Below are positions 44,269 to 55,613 of a stretch of 64,000 nt of DNA, piece after piece; the first letter of the stretch is position 1; every line of letters starts with the position of its first letter. Source of the DNA: Mycobacterium sp. (lineage in GTDB: Bacteria > Actinomycetota > Actinomycetes > Mycobacteriales > Mycobacteriaceae); NCBI RefSeq assembly GCF_029961025.1, contig NZ_JASBVP010000003.1, positions 1 through 64,000 of the forward strand. The letters are read 5' to 3'. The translations under genes and the position numbers were made by a program. Below the pieces are notes generated by a model. That model was not told the origin of the DNA. It saw nothing but the letters and a program-made list of their open reading frames with translations, and searched no databases.

Positions 44269-45396
44269 ATGGATCAGACATGGGCCAACCGCGCGGCCAG
44301 CGCCGAGGCTGCCGTCGCGAAGCGACATCTGAAACGGCTCTGGGGGCTGCCCGGTACTCAATTGGGGGTGGTGGCCTGGCCGGCGGCCCGGCGGGACCGG
44401 TGGTTCGGCAGCTGGCATTACTGGTGGCAGGCGCAGCTGTTGGATTGCCTGGTCGACGCCCAGCTGCGGGATCCCAAACCGGAGCGGCGCACCAAGATCC
44501 GTAGGCAGATTCGCACCCACCGGCTGCGCAACGTCGGCCGGTGGATCAACGACTATTACGACGACATGGCGTGGCTGGCGCTGGCGCTGGAGCGCGCCGC
44601 CCGGGTGGCCGGCGTCAACTGCCGACGCGCGCTGGACACGCTGACCAACCAGTTCCTGCACGCCCCGATGTCCGAGGACGGCGGCGGTATCCCCTGGCGC
44701 AAACGGGACCAGTTCTTCAACGCCCCCGCCAACGGTCCGGCGGGAATCTTCCTGGCCCGCTACGGGGATCGGCTACGACGGGCCGAGCAGATCGCCGATT
44801 GGATCGACACGACCCTGATCGATCCCCAGACACACCTGGTGTTCGACGGCGTCAAAGCGGGTTCGCTGGTCCGCGCTCAATACACCTACTGCCAGGGAGT
44901 GGTGCTCGGGCTGGAGACGGAGCTGGCGGCACGCACCGGCTCGCAGGCCAGGGAACGGCATGCCGAGCGGGTGCGCCGGCTGGTCGCGGCCGTCAGTGAA
45001 CACCTGGCGCCCAATGGGGTGATCCGGGGCGCCGGCGGCGGTGACGGCGGGCTGTTCGCCGGGATCACCGCCCGCTATCTTGCGCTGGTGGCCACCACGC
45101 TGCCGAAAGACACCGCCGGGGACGTCGCGGCCCGCGAAACGGCTCGCTCGCTGGTGCTGTCCTCAGCGCAGTCGGCGTGGGACCACCGGCAGACGGTGAA
45201 CGGGTTGCCGTTGTTCGGCGCGTTTTGGGATCGCACGGCCGAGTTGCCCACGGCGGATGGCCCGCCGGCGAAGTTCGTCGACGGGGCGGTGGTGGGCTCC
45301 GAGGCGGCCGAACGCGATTTGTCGGTGCAGCTCTCCGGCTGGATGCTAATGGAGGCTGCCGGCACCGTCACCGACTTTCCAAGGAGGCCCCAGTGA
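44269..45396 (+). CDS. GH76-family glycoside hydrolase (Rv0365c type)
   Basis: [61 protein letters not shown]. Confidence 0.85.
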   Translation: MDQTWANRAASAEAAVAKRHLKRLWGLPGTQLGVVAWPAARRDRWFGSWHYWWQAQLLDCLVDAQLRDPKPERRTKIRRQIRTHRLRNVGRWINDYYDDMAWLALALERAARVAGVNCRRALDTLTNQFLHAPMSEDGGGIPWRKRDQFFNAPANGPAGIFLARYGDRLRRAEQIADWIDTTLIDPQTHLVFDGVKAGSLVRAQYTYCQGVVLGLETELAARTGSQARERHAERVRRLVAAVSEHLAPNGVIRGAGGGDGGLFAGITARYLALVATTLPKDTAGDVAARETARSLVLSSAQSAWDHRQTVNGLPLFGAFWDRTAELPTADGPPAKFVDGAVVGSEAAERDLSVQLSGWMLMEAAGTVTDFPRRPQ

Positions 45397-46742
45397 GCAA
45401 AGTCCACTCCGATCCCGGGTCCGCCCTGCACGGCCTGCTCAAGGACGGCATGATCATCGCTGCGGGCGGATTCGGTCTCTGCGGCATCCCGGAGAACCTG
45501 ATCCAGGCCGTGGTAGACAGCGGCGTCCAAGGCCTCACCATTGTCGGAAACAACGCCGGCGTAGACGATTTCGGCATGGGCTTGCTGCTTAAGGAACGGC
45601 AGGTGAGGAAGGTGATCGCCTCCTATGTGGGCGAGAACAAGGAGTTTGAACGCCAGGTGTTGGCCGGAGAACTGGACCTCACCCTGGTCCCGCAGGGCAC
45701 ACTGGCGGAAAAGTTGCGGGCCGGCGGGGCGGGCATTCCCGGTTTCTACACCCGCACCGGTTACGGCACCCCGCTCGCCGAAGGCAAGGACACCCGGGTG
45801 TTCGACGGTACCGAGTACCTCCTCGAAGAGGGCATCCGCGCCGATCTGGCCCTGGTCAAGGCGTGGAAAGGGGATGCCGCGGGCAACCTCGTCTACCGTA
45901 AGACGGCCCGCAACTTCAACCCCATGATCGCCACCTGCGCCGCGGTGACGGTAGCCGAGGTGGAGGAGTTGGTCGAGGTCGGCGATTTGGACCCCGACGC
46001 GATCCACACCCCCGGCATCTACGTGGATCGCATCATCGAGGGTCGCCACTATGAAAAACGCATCGAGTTCCGCACGGTGAGCGACGGTGCCGCACCCAGG
46101 ACGGCCAATCCGGTCCGCGAGCGGATGGCCCGGCGCGCCGCCGCGGAACTGCGCGACGGCTATTACGTCAACCTGGGTATCGGCATTCCGACGCTGGTCG
46201 CCAACTTCATTCCCGAGGGCATCAACGTGACTTTGCAGTCGGAGAACGGACTGCTTGGCATCGGCCCCTACCCGACCGAGGACACGCTAGACCCCGATCT
46301 CATCAACGCCGGTAAGGAGACCGTCACCAGCCTTCCCGGCTCGAGCTTTTTCAGCAGCGCCGATTCGTTCGCGATGATCCGCGGCGGCCACATCGATCTG
46401 TCGATCCTGGGCGCCTTGCAGGTCGCCGAGAACGGCGACCTGGCCAACTGGATGGTGCCGGGCAAGATGGTTAAGGGACCGGGCGGCGCCATGGACCTGG
46501 TGTCGGGAGTCAAGCGGGTCATCGTTGTCATGGATCACACCGCGAAAGACGGCAGCCCCAAGATCCTCAAGCGATGCACCCTGCCGCTGACCGGCACCGG
46601 GGTGGTGGACATGATCATCACCGACCTGTGTGTCTTCGACGTCGAGCCCGGAACCGGTCTGATCCTCAAGGAACTGCATCCCGGGGTCACGGTTGAGGAG
46701 GTGCGGGCCAAGACGGCCTGCGACTTCAGCGTCGCGCTCTAA
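45393..46742 (+). CDS. 3-oxoacid (succinyl) CoA-transferase, A and B domains fused
   Basis: A domain [21 protein letters not shown] domain [45 protein letters not shown] start overlapping the GH76 stop. Confidence 0.92.
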   Translation: MSKVHSDPGSALHGLLKDGMIIAAGGFGLCGIPENLIQAVVDSGVQGLTIVGNNAGVDDFGMGLLLKERQVRKVIASYVGENKEFERQVLAGELDLTLVPQGTLAEKLRAGGAGIPGFYTRTGYGTPLAEGKDTRVFDGTEYLLEEGIRADLALVKAWKGDAAGNLVYRKTARNFNPMIATCAAVTVAEVEELVEVGDLDPDAIHTPGIYVDRIIEGRHYEKRIEFRTVSDGAAPRTANPVRERMARRAAAELRDGYYVNLGIGIPTLVANFIPEGINVTLQSENGLLGIGPYPTEDTLDPDLINAGKETVTSLPGSSFFSSADSFAMIRGGHIDLSILGALQVAENGDLANWMVPGKMVKGPGGAMDLVSGVKRVIVVMDHTAKDGSPKILKRCTLPLTGTGVVDMIITDLCVFDVEPGTGLILKELHPGVTVEEVRAKTACDFSVAL

Positions 46743-46749
46743 GCGACGC

Positions 46750-47463
46750 TTATGCGGCTTTTTCGGGAACGACGAGCGTCTCGGTTTTGGGTGCGCGCCG
46801 GCGCTTGAGGTAGGCCCGGCCCGCCGACGTCAGTGCCGGCAGCAGCGACACGACCAGGATGCACCAGACGATCAGCTCCAGGTTCTTGTTGACGAACGCC
46901 ACCGTGCCCAGGAAATAGCCCAGCAACGTTGCGCCCGCGCCCCAGGCGACACCGCCGATGATGTCGAAGCCTAAAAACACCGGATACCGCATATACGAGA
47001 CACCGGCGACTACCGGCACGAACGTTCGCACGATCGGCGCGAAACGCGCCAAGATGATCGTCACCGGGCCGTATTTCGCAAAGAATGCGTGCGACTCGGT
47101 CAGATAGCGCTGCTTGAAAAACCGTGAGTCTTCTTTTTTGAACAGCGCCGGCCCGATCCGCCTGCCGATCAGATACCCGCTCTGATCACCCAGAACCGCA
47201 ACCACCGCGACGCAGCTGGCCAACACCCCGATGCTTACCGGCGGGTGCGCACTCGCAGTCAACAAGCCGCCGGTGAACAGCAACGACTCACCGGGTAGCA
47301 GCGGAAACAGCAGCCCGGTCTCGATGAACACGATGAGCAGAATCCCGGGCAACACCGCGTGCCGGAACACGCCATCGACGCCGAGCCAGTACATCGGATC
47401 GAGCAGGTCGGGCAAGGCCGCCACGGTGGTGGTCACCGGTCCTGCGGCTGCGAGGGCAATCAT
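46750..47463 (-). CDS. DedA/SNARE-associated family membrane protein (Rv0364 type)
   Basis: IETGLLFPLLPGESLLFTGGLL; RFAPIVRTFVPVVAGVSYM. Confidence 0.9.
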   Translation of the reverse strand: MIALAAAGPVTTTVAALPDLLDPMYWLGVDGVFRHAVLPGILLIVFIETGLLFPLLPGESLLFTGGLLTASAHPPVSIGVLASCVAVVAVLGDQSGYLIGRRIGPALFKKEDSRFFKQRYLTESHAFFAKYGPVTIILARFAPIVRTFVPVVAGVSYMRYPVFLGFDIIGGVAWGAGATLLGYFLGTVAFVNKNLELIVWCILVVSLLPALTSAGRAYLKRRRAPKTETLVVPEKAA

Positions 47464-47625
47464 GAGTTCCCAAGATACCGGGGCTGATGAGTGGGTCTTG
47501 GACAAGGCGCGGGGCCGGCGGGCTGTTTCCGCCGGCGCGGTGTTGGGATACTGAAGCGATACGGTCCCACGTGATCATCACGTGCAGTCACCGGAGCAGC
47601 TCGAAACGTCTGAGGAGGAACCTCC

Positions 47626-48663
47626 ATGCCGATCGCAACACCCGAGGTCTACGCGGAAATGCTGGGCCGCGCCAAGGAAAACTCGTATGCATTTCCAGCC
47701 ATCAACTGCACGTCCTCGGAGACCATCAACGCGGCCATCAAAGGCTTCGCCGACGCCGGCAGCGACGGCATCATCCAGTTCTCCACCGGCGGCGCGGAGT
47801 TCGCCTCCGGCCTCGGAGTGAAAGACATGGTGACCGGCGCGGTGGCGCTGGCCGAGTTCGTTCACGTCATCGCGGCGAAGTACCCGATCAACGTCGCTTT
47901 GCACACCGACCACTGCCCCAAGGACAAACTCGACAGCTATGTGCGCCCGTTGCTGGCGATCTCCGCCGAACGCGTGGCCGCCGGCAAGAATCCGCTGTTT
48001 CAGTCGCACATGTGGGACGGCTCGGCGGTGCCGATCGATGAGAACCTCGCCATCGCTCGGGAACTGCTCAAAGCGGCGGCCAGCGCGAAGGTCATCCTCG
48101 AGGTCGAGATCGGCGTGGTGGGCGGTGAAGAGGACGGCGTCGTCGGTGCAATCAACGAGAAGCTGTACTCCACCCCGGAAGACTTCGAGAAAACGGTCGA
48201 GGCGCTGGGCACCGGCGAGCACGGCAAGTACCTGCTGGCCGCCACGTTCGGCAATGTGCACGGCGTCTACAAGCCCGGCAACGTCAAACTGCGCCCGGAA
48301 ATCCTGGCCCAGGGCCAGAAAGTGGCCGCGGCCAAGCTGGGCCTGCCCGAGGACGCCAAACCGTTCAGCTTCGTCTTCCACGGCGGCTCCGGGTCGGAAA
48401 AGTCGGAGATCGCCGAGGCGGTGCGCTACGGCGTGGTGAAGATGAACGTCGACACCGACACCCAGTACGCGTTCACCCGCCCGGTCGCCGGGCACATGTT
48501 CACCAACTATGACGGTGTCCTCAAGGTGGACGGCGACGTGGGGCGCAAGAAAGACTACGACCCGCGCAGCTACCTCAAGAAGGCCGAGGCGTCGATGACC
48601 GAGCGGGTGATCGAGGCCTGCAACGACCTCAAGTGCGCCGGAAAGTCCTTAGGCACAAGCTAA
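47626..48663 (+). CDS. fba: Class II fructose-bisphosphate aldolase
   Basis: ALHTDHCPKDKLDSYVRPLL; FQSHMWDGSAVPIDENL; FVFHGGSGSEKSEIAEAVRYGVVKMNVDTD. Confidence 0.96.
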   Translation: MPIATPEVYAEMLGRAKENSYAFPAINCTSSETINAAIKGFADAGSDGIIQFSTGGAEFASGLGVKDMVTGAVALAEFVHVIAAKYPINVALHTDHCPKDKLDSYVRPLLAISAERVAAGKNPLFQSHMWDGSAVPIDENLAIARELLKAAASAKVILEVEIGVVGGEEDGVVGAINEKLYSTPEDFEKTVEALGTGEHGKYLLAATFGNVHGVYKPGNVKLRPEILAQGQKVAAAKLGLPEDAKPFSFVFHGGSGSEKSEIAEAVRYGVVKMNVDTDTQYAFTRPVAGHMFTNYDGVLKVDGDVGRKKDYDPRSYLKKAEASMTERVIEACNDLKCAGKSLGTS

Positions 48664-48673
48664 TTGGTGGAAG

Positions 48674-49540
48674 CTAATTGGTGGGGGACTGACAGATCTC
48701 CCACTGGTTGTCGCGAAATTGCAAATCAAAGCTGCGGGCTGAACGGACCTGCGGATCATAGGCCATGAACGTGGTGACGTTGGCTTCCGCGTGTTCACCG
48801 TTGACGACGACCTGATCGATGCTGGCGATCACCGGGTACTGCTTGGCCGCCGAAACCCGGTGGTAGGTGTCCGCCCAGGCACGCTCGTCGTAGTTCAGGT
48901 AGTTGTCGCGGGTGTTGCCGCAGGTCAGACTGCGCAACGTGGCCAGGTCGCCGGTTTGCATCGCGACATCGAAGCGCTGGATGGTGGCACGGACCTGGTC
49001 TTCCGGCGAGGCCTTCGGCGCCCGGTGACGGGTCAGCAGCACAGTGCCCAGCACCGCGATCGCGGCTACCGCCAGAATGACCAGCACCAGGGCGAGCACC
49101 CAGCCCCAGTCCCAGTGACGCGACGGACGCAGCTTCGACCCGAGCTGAGGCGGGATCAATTGCGGCATCGCCCGTTTCGGGGCAAAGTGGGGCGCACGTC
49201 CGGTATCGATGATCTCGGTGGCGGGTTCCGGTGCGGCTTTGATGACGGTGGTCTCTTTGGCGTCGAAACCCGGGGCGGTGAATCGGCGTTCCCCCGGCTG
49301 GCGCTGCGGCTTCGTGACGCCGGGCGTGATCGCCGGCTCCTGTCTGGCCATCACCTCGGTCGCGGGCTCGGCGTCACCGGGCGCCGCCGGCTGCTTTTCG
49401 GTTGCGTCCTCGCCGGGGTCCGCGGTCGGCTCGTCGGCCGGGCGGGCTTCGGGCCCCAGCGGTTCACCCGGCATAGCGCCCGGGCCCGCCGCGGAGGGGT
49501 CGGGCGGGTCCTTGCGGTCGGGCCCTGATGGGTTGGACAT
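48674..49540 (-). CDS. Pro-rich membrane protein with C-terminal DUF4878-like domain (Rv0361 type)
   Basis: MSNPSGPDRKDPPDP.. Pro/Glu-rich N-terminus, TM WVLALVLVILAVAAIAVLGTVLLTRH, then conserved domain. Confidence 0.75.
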   Translation of the reverse strand: MSNPSGPDRKDPPDPSAAGPGAMPGEPLGPEARPADEPTADPGEDATEKQPAAPGDAEPATEVMARQEPAITPGVTKPQRQPGERRFTAPGFDAKETTVIKAAPEPATEIIDTGRAPHFAPKRAMPQLIPPQLGSKLRPSRHWDWGWVLALVLVILAVAAIAVLGTVLLTRHRAPKASPEDQVRATIQRFDVAMQTGDLATLRSLTCGNTRDNYLNYDERAWADTYHRVSAAKQYPVIASIDQVVVNGEHAEANVTTFMAYDPQVRSARSFDLQFRDNQWEICQSPTN

Positions 49541-49657
49541 GGGCGTTGCAATCCTCCGGCTATCCGGTTCGCTACTCGAGCTTAGCGACCCGGCAGGAGG
49601 CTGGACGCGATCACCGAGCACCCGGGTAACCGCGCGGCAAAACGGCACAATGGAGCC

Positions 49658-50071
49658 ATGACGCCGACGGGTGATCTCCTGCAACCCGATCCGATCCTGT
49701 TGCCCGGCGATGGCGGGGCCGAGGCCGATCTGCAGGCCGGCAAGGACCCGGCCGTCGTCGCGGCGGCGCATCCGGCGGCATCCGCCGCCTGGGCGGTGTT
49801 GGCCGACGCGGCGCTGGCCGACGGCGCGGCGGTCACCGCCTACGCCTATGCCCGCACCGGATACCACCGGGGTTTGGACCAGCTGCGCCGCAATGGGTGG
49901 AAGGGTTTCGGCCCGGTGCCGTATTCGCATCGGCCCAACCGGGGCTTCCTGAGATGTGTGGCCGCGCTGGCGCGGGCGGCGCAGGCCATCGGCGAGACCG
50001 ACGAGCACGCGCGCTGCCTGCAGCTACTGGATGAGTGTGACCCCAACGCTCGGTCCGAGCTGGGCTTGTAG
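49658..50071 (+). CDS. DUF3151 family protein (Rv0360c type)
   Basis: HPAASAAWAVLADAAL..AYARTGYHRGLDQLRRNGWKGFGPVPYSHRPNRGFLRC. Confidence 0.85.
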   Translation: MTPTGDLLQPDPILLPGDGGAEADLQAGKDPAVVAAAHPAASAAWAVLADAALADGAAVTAYAYARTGYHRGLDQLRRNGWKGFGPVPYSHRPNRGFLRCVAALARAAQAIGETDEHARCLQLLDECDPNARSELGL

Positions 50072-50104
50072 CACGGGGCGACTCGTCGCCTGTCGGGCAA
50101 GGCT

Positions 50105-50884
50105 TTAAAACCAGGCGCTCCAGAACCGGGTCAGCTCGTTGCCGGCGCCGGCCAGCGCCGCGGGCACTCCGGAGAGTTCGAAGAAGAAGCCCACGACCCC
50201 GAAGAACCACCGGTTGAGCGCCGGCGCTACGAACAGCACCAGCAAAAACAGCAGGCCGTAGGGTTTGAACTGGTCCAGCGCGTGCTGGGTTTGCGGGCTC
50301 AGATGGGGCTCCAGTGCGTCGTACCCGTCCAGGCCGGGGATCGGCAGCAGGTTCAGCACCACCGCGGTGACCTGGAGGAATCCCAGAAACGCCACCCCCG
50401 CCCACAGCACCGGATGCGCCGGGTCATACCACAGTCGGGTCGCGGTCAGCAGCGCCACCGCCAGCAGCAGGTTGGTCGACGGCCCGGCCAGCGCGACCAT
50501 GGTTCGGCGCGCGGTCCTCATGTACGAGGTGCGCAGGTATACCGCGCCCCCCGGAAGGCCGATCCCGCCCAGCGCGATGAACAGCATCGGCAGGCCCAGC
50601 GAGAGCATCGGATGGCTGTAGCGGCGGGGATCCAGGGTGAGATAACCGCGCAGCGCGACATCGCGATCGCCGAACCGCCACGCGGTGACCGCGTGGCCGA
50701 ACTCATGCAAGCACAGCGACACCAGCCAGCCGGCGATCACGAAGATGAATACCCCAACATAGGCCAGCGGGCGGACGCTTGCCCCGGCCAGCCACGCCAG
50801 CGCACCACCCAGCGCCGTTACTCCGACGATCGCCCAAAAGATCGGGCTCGGTCGCACCGATTCGTGCACCCCACGGAAATTCAC
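50105..50884 (-). CDS. Site-2 protease family (M50) membrane peptidase (Rv0359 type)
   Basis: LCLHEFGHAVTAWRFGD (HExxH-like motif) and NLLPIPGLDGYDAL. Confidence 0.9.
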   Translation of the reverse strand: MNFRGVHESVRPSPIFWAIVGVTALGGALAWLAGASVRPLAYVGVFIFVIAGWLVSLCLHEFGHAVTAWRFGDRDVALRGYLTLDPRRYSHPMLSLGLPMLFIALGGIGLPGGAVYLRTSYMRTARRTMVALAGPSTNLLLAVALLTATRLWYDPAHPVLWAGVAFLGFLQVTAVVLNLLPIPGLDGYDALEPHLSPQTQHALDQFKPYGLLFLLVLFVAPALNRWFFGVVGFFFELSGVPAALAGAGNELTRFWSAWF

Positions 50885-50893
50885 CTCTCGAAC

Positions 50894-51583
50894 CTACCGG
50901 ACCAGCAGCCATCCCTCGGTGTGCCGATAAAACGTCGAGCGCCTGATCGGCCGCGAGGAGCGGACTCCGTCGCGCAGCATCACGGCCCCGGTGCTGCCCA
51001 GCTGCGCCGCCCGCCCGGCCTGCCAGCGCGGCGACCAGCCGCGCCCACCCAGCACCCGGGCCCGCAGGCCGGGCAGCGTTGCGGTGGGCTCGATGCGCAC
51101 ACCGGCGACATCACCGTCGAAGAGCACGGTGTCGTCGACGACGGCCTCGCCGCGCAGCTGCCGCCCTTCTTCGGGTGGTAACCACACAGCGCTGCCGACG
51201 ATCACCGTGCCCGTCTCGTCACGGATCAGCGGCGCCCGGCGGGCGCTGCCGCACCGTGCCCGCCGGGCCGCTCGTCGGCCGGCCGGTAACCGGTAGGCCC
51301 GGGTTGCCGCGGTGTGACGCACCGGCGTGTAGCCGACCTCGACACCCAGCCGGTCGGTGCGCAACAGCCGGGTTAGCACCGCCGCCAGGTCGGCGTCGGC
51401 GCCCACCACCACCAGCCGGCGGTAGCCACCGATCACGGTGTCCAGGTCGGCCCGCACCCCGGCGGGCAGCACCGGCAGGCCAACCAACGGCCCGGGGATT
51501 TCCCCCCCGAACCACAGCACCGCGATGTCGGCGTTGTCCACCGTGATGTTCAGCGACTCCTTCCCACTCCAGCCGGTTCTCAA
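50894..51583 (-). CDS. Conserved hypothetical protein (Rv0358 type)
   Basis: Position divergent from purA and next to the M50 protease gene; coding-like ORF. Confidence 0.6.
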   Translation of the reverse strand: MRTGWSGKESLNITVDNADIAVLWFGGEIPGPLVGLPVLPAGVRADLDTVIGGYRRLVVVGADADLAAVLTRLLRTDRLGVEVGYTPVRHTAATRAYRLPAGRRAARRARCGSARRAPLIRDETGTVIVGSAVWLPPEEGRQLRGEAVVDDTVLFDGDVAGVRIEPTATLPGLRARVLGGRGWSPRWQAGRAAQLGSTGAVMLRDGVRSSRPIRRSTFYRHTEGWLLVR

Positions 51584-51644
51584 TACCGGTGTTTGAGCTG
51601 CGGGGCTTGAGCAGCACAGCTCGGCTTCCCGTCGGGGTCTCTAG

Positions 51645-53693
51645 GAGGCCTCTGAACAAGGAAGCCTGGCGGGGCGGGAAGAACGCCGACAAGGCCGTTT
51701 CTTCGGCAGTAGGTCAGACCTGACTGGTCGACAACGTGGTCGTTCTTCCCGCCGATTCCAGTTTGGGTGAGGTCGTCGAGATGGGCAAGGGGGTGGGCCG
51801 TGGCCGTCAGGCCAGGGCCCAGGCCCCGTCTGTGCGGGTCAGGCCGCTATTGATGAGTGTGCGCAGATTGATTGCGGCGCAACGCAATCGCAGCCAGGCG
51901 TGGTTCTTCTCGACGCCGTGGTAGCGCAGTTTGATCCGCCGTCCACGGTTGGTGGCGGTCCAGGCGACGATCCGCTCGACCGTCGAACGGGTGGGGTAGG
52001 CCTGCTTGAACTCCGGCGTGCGGGCTTGTGCTCGTGCGTCGCGCAGCAGCTGCTCGTGCGGGTGGATGCTCATCGCGCGACCGTCTTTGGCCGTGGTGCA
52101 GCGGGCTCGCAGCGGGCACTCGGCACAGACCGCGCCGAAGCTCACCGCGCGCTTGGCGGTCATGGTGCGGGTATGCCCGCCCGGGCAGGTGACGGTCCCG
52201 GCCCGCTCGTCGATGGTGAAGTCATCGAGGGTGAACCCACCTGGCACCGCGGGGACCAGCGGCTTGGGCTTGATCACGGTGTGGTGCCCAGCGCGCTGGT
52301 AGGCGGCACGCGCGGCCCCGGTGCCATACGCCGAATCGCCATACACCTCAAGACCGCCACCCCGCGCGGTGTGGGGTTGGCCAGCATCGATAGCCCCGGC
52401 GGCGACCATCGAGGTGACCGCGTCGACCGCAGCGGCCACGCCGGCGGCCACCTGGTGGGATTCGCCCATTTCCGCTGGTACAGCGCTATCCGGTTGGGCC
52501 GAACCATGATCAGCGCCGAGCGCCCCCGCCTCGGGCTCGGCGACACCGGGTTGGCTGTCCACACGCGCGGCCCCGGCCCCGTCGTCGCTGTCGTTGCCGC
52601 TGGGTTGGTAGCGGTCGCGGGCGATCAACTTCTGGCCGACCACGGCGTCGCTGTGCTCTTCTCCGGCCGCCTTGGTCAACTCGGCGTCGGTGATCAAGGC
52701 GGTCTCGGGCTCGGCGACCAGGTGCCCACGGAACCCGTCTTTACGGTGGGACTTCGACTTACGGGTGTGGCGGGCCTCGGTGTCCACGGTGGAGATGACA
52801 CGATCCGGCGCGACCCGCCGCGCGATGCGCCACCGCCCGTCGGTGCCATCAGAGCCCTCGGCGGGCTCCACGTCTTGGCCGGCGACCAGCGCCAACAACC
52901 CCAACGCATCCGCGGCAGCGTCGGTACGCGCGGGCGCATCCGGCCCGGCCAGCTCGGCCAGCACCGCGGTCGCGTCGTTGACCAGATCCGACACCAACCC
53001 CTGCTTGGCCACCGGGTCATCCCAATCGATGTCGGGCTTGCCCGCCTTGGAGTAGTCCAGCTTGGCGACCCGCTCGATCACCGATTGCGCGCCCGGTACC
53101 AGCCGGGCCACCTTGCGCATCGCCGCCACCAGTTGGGTCACCGTGTCCTGGGTGGCCACCGCGTCGTCGAACACCGTCGAATCCACGCACCGTTTACGCC
53201 GCCCCCGCAAAAGCCCGGTCTCGGCGATGACCCGCGCGACCGCATCGAACACCCGGTCAGGTTGATCAGAGGCAGCGATCCGCTTGCGCCAATACACCAG
53301 CGTCGACGGGTCGAACGAGGTCTGCGTTAACGAGCGCCCGCAGGCCACCTTCCAGCGGATGTCATACCGCAGCGCCTCCGCGGTCTGCGGATCCGACAGG
53401 TCATAGAGTTCCTTGAGCACCAGCACCGACCCGATCAGATCCGCCGGCAGCGAAGGCCGCCCGGTCGAAGAGGCGAACAAATCCGCGATGAACGAATCCG
53501 GGAACAACTCATGACGATGCTCGGCCAAAAACGCGAAGATGCTGCCCGCCGGCACCAGCTCCCCGACCAGCGCCTGCGCGTCCAACAACTCCCGATCCGA
53601 CCGCGTAACCCCTTGCACCACAACATCATCACAGACCACATCGGGCTCAGTCGTCAGACACGCCCAGCGCTGGACGGGTTATTCAGCGCCGTC
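51645..53693 (-). mobile_element. IS1182-family insertion sequence, apparently intact, flanked by CTAG on both sides
   Basis: Imperfect ends gaggcctctgaacaagg / gggttattcagcgccgtc; CTAG at 51641-51644 and 53694-53697; full transposase ORF. Confidence 0.85.
51807..53639 (-). CDS. IS1182-family transposase
   Basis: [112 protein letters not shown]. Confidence 0.93.
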   Translation of the reverse strand: MVCDDVVVQGVTRSDRELLDAQALVGELVPAGSIFAFLAEHRHELFPDSFIADLFASSTGRPSLPADLIGSVLVLKELYDLSDPQTAEALRYDIRWKVACGRSLTQTSFDPSTLVYWRKRIAASDQPDRVFDAVARVIAETGLLRGRRKRCVDSTVFDDAVATQDTVTQLVAAMRKVARLVPGAQSVIERVAKLDYSKAGKPDIDWDDPVAKQGLVSDLVNDATAVLAELAGPDAPARTDAAADALGLLALVAGQDVEPAEGSDGTDGRWRIARRVAPDRVISTVDTEARHTRKSKSHRKDGFRGHLVAEPETALITDAELTKAAGEEHSDAVVGQKLIARDRYQPSGNDSDDGAGAARVDSQPGVAEPEAGALGADHGSAQPDSAVPAEMGESHQVAAGVAAAVDAVTSMVAAGAIDAGQPHTARGGGLEVYGDSAYGTGAARAAYQRAGHHTVIKPKPLVPAVPGGFTLDDFTIDERAGTVTCPGGHTRTMTAKRAVSFGAVCAECPLRARCTTAKDGRAMSIHPHEQLLRDARAQARTPEFKQAYPTRSTVERIVAWTATNRGRRIKLRYHGVEKNHAWLRLRCAAINLRTLINSGLTRTDGAWALA

Positions 53694-53761
53694 CTAGGGT
53701 CCACGCCGTCGCCGGGCTAGTGTTGGTCACCGGCTGGACCACAATAATTGGGGGTAGCAGC

Positions 53762-55060
53762 ATGCCGGCAATCGTCCTGATCGGCGCCCAGTGGGGTGAC
53801 GAGGGCAAAGGAAAGGCCACCGACCTGCTCGGCGGGCGCGTGCAGTGGGTGGTGCGCTACCAGGGCGGCAACAACGCCGGGCACACCGTCGTCTTGCCCA
53901 CCGGGGAGAACTTCGCGCTGCATCTGATCCCGTCGGGCGTGTTGACCCCCGGCGTCACCAACGTCATCGGCAACGGCGTGGTGGTCGACCCCGGCGTGCT
54001 GCTCGACGAGCTGCGGGGCCTGGCGGACCGCGGTGTCGACACCTCCCGGGTGCTGATCTCCGCCGACGCGCACCTGCTGCTGCCGTATCACGTCGCCATC
54101 GACAAGGTCACCGAGCGTTACCTGGGCACCAAGAGGATCGGCACCACCGGCCGCGGCATCGGGCCCTGCTACCAGGACAAGATCGCCCGCATCGGGGTCC
54201 GGGTCGCCGACGTGTTCGACCCGCCCCTGCTAGCGCAAAAGATCGAGGCCGCACTGGAATTCAAGAATCAGGTGCTGGTCAAGATCTACAACCGCAAGGC
54301 GCTGGAGCCGGCGCAGGTCGTCGACGCGTTGCTGGGGCAAGCCGAGGTGTTCAAGCACCGGATCGCCGACACCCGACTGCTGCTCAATGCCGCGCTGGAG
54401 CGCGGCGAAACCGTGTTGCTGGAGGGCTCGCAGGGCACGCTGCTCGACGTCGACCACGGCACCTACCCGTATGTGACCTCGTCGAACCCGACCGCGGGCG
54501 GCGCGGCGGTCGGCTCCGGCATCGGTCCCACCCGGATCAGCACCGTGCTGGGCGTCCTCAAGGCCTACACCACCCGGGTGGGCTCCGGTCCGTTTCCCAC
54601 CGAGTTGTTCGACGACAACGGCGAATACCTGGTCAAAAGCGGTGACGAGTACGGGGTGACCACCGGCCGGCGCCGCCGCTGCGGCTGGTTCGACGCGGTC
54701 GTCGCCCGCTACGCCACCCGGGTCAACGGGATCACCGACTACTTTTTGACGAAGCTCGACGTGCTCTCCAGCCTGCAAACCGTGCCGGTGTGCGTGGGCT
54801 ACACGATCGACGGCAAACGCACCTATGAGATGCCCATGACGCAAAGCGATCTCGCTCGCGCCGAGCCGATTTACGAGGAGCTGCCCGGCTGGTGGGAGGA
54901 CATCTCGGCGGCACGGGAGTTCGATGACCTGCCGGCCAAGGCGCGTGACTACGTCTCACGACTGGAAGAGCTTGCCGGAGCGCCGGTTTCGTGTATCGGG
55001 GTAGGGCCTGGCCGAGACCAGACCATCGTGCGCCGCGATGTCCTGGCGGCCCGCCGATGA
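53762..55060 (+). CDS. purA: Adenylosuccinate synthetase
   Basis: [63 protein letters not shown]. Confidence 0.97.
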   Translation: MPAIVLIGAQWGDEGKGKATDLLGGRVQWVVRYQGGNNAGHTVVLPTGENFALHLIPSGVLTPGVTNVIGNGVVVDPGVLLDELRGLADRGVDTSRVLISADAHLLLPYHVAIDKVTERYLGTKRIGTTGRGIGPCYQDKIARIGVRVADVFDPPLLAQKIEAALEFKNQVLVKIYNRKALEPAQVVDALLGQAEVFKHRIADTRLLLNAALERGETVLLEGSQGTLLDVDHGTYPYVTSSNPTAGGAAVGSGIGPTRISTVLGVLKAYTTRVGSGPFPTELFDDNGEYLVKSGDEYGVTTGRRRRCGWFDAVVARYATRVNGITDYFLTKLDVLSSLQTVPVCVGYTIDGKRTYEMPMTQSDLARAEPIYEELPGWWEDISAAREFDDLPAKARDYVSRLEELAGAPVSCIGVGPGRDQTIVRRDVLAARR

Positions 55061-55124
55061 CCGGAGTCGCCGGGTCGCCGGCGCGGTGGTGAGTTGGAGG
55101 GTGCCGCCGCGCGGAGAGCTCGCG

Positions 55125-55613
55125 CTACAGGGCGCGCAGCAGCGCCTTGCGGCCCTTCACCCGCAGCGTGTGCGCGGTGGAGTTGCGCAGCGCCTCGATT
55201 CGCGCGGCCATCTTGGCACCCAGGTCGGCCAGTTGCTCGTCGGTGACGTGCACGGACGGCGGGAACGGGATCATGTCACGCTCCTCCTCGTCGGCGTGCG
55301 CCTCCAGCGTGGTTGCGAACGTGCGCCATTCGTCGTCGTAGTTGGGCGCGGCCGGCGGGGTGTGCAGCAACGTGGAGAGCGCATCGATGACCTGGCGATG
55401 CTCGGCGTGGGCGACGGCAACCAGGGAACCGGCGCCCGCCGCCAGCGCCGGGTAGTACAGGTCATCCTCGATCCGAAAGTGGATATCCAATTCGACGAGC
55501 AGCTGGTCGAGGTAGTCCTGTCGTTCGGGGGCCGTCGGCGGGGTTTCGCCGATCTTTTTGACCAGTCCCTTCAGCGTCTTGTGATGCTCTTGCAGCACGG
55601 TGTAGGCGTTCAC
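55125..55613 (-). CDS. Hemerythrin HHE-domain protein
   Basis: MNAYTVLQEHHKTLKGLVKKI..ELDIHFRIEDDLYYPAL..HAEHRQVIDAL..HADEEERDMIP. Confidence 0.88.
   Translation of the reverse strand: MNAYTVLQEHHKTLKGLVKKIGETPPTAPERQDYLDQLLVELDIHFRIEDDLYYPALAAGAGSLVAVAHAEHRQVIDALSTLLHTPPAAPNYDDEWRTFATTLEAHADEEERDMIPFPPSVHVTDEQLADLGAKMAARIEALRNSTAHTLRVKGRKALLRAL

Noticed and set aside
51900-53330. 476-aa plus-strand ORF opposite the IS1182 transposase
   Set aside because: Shadow ORF of the transposase.
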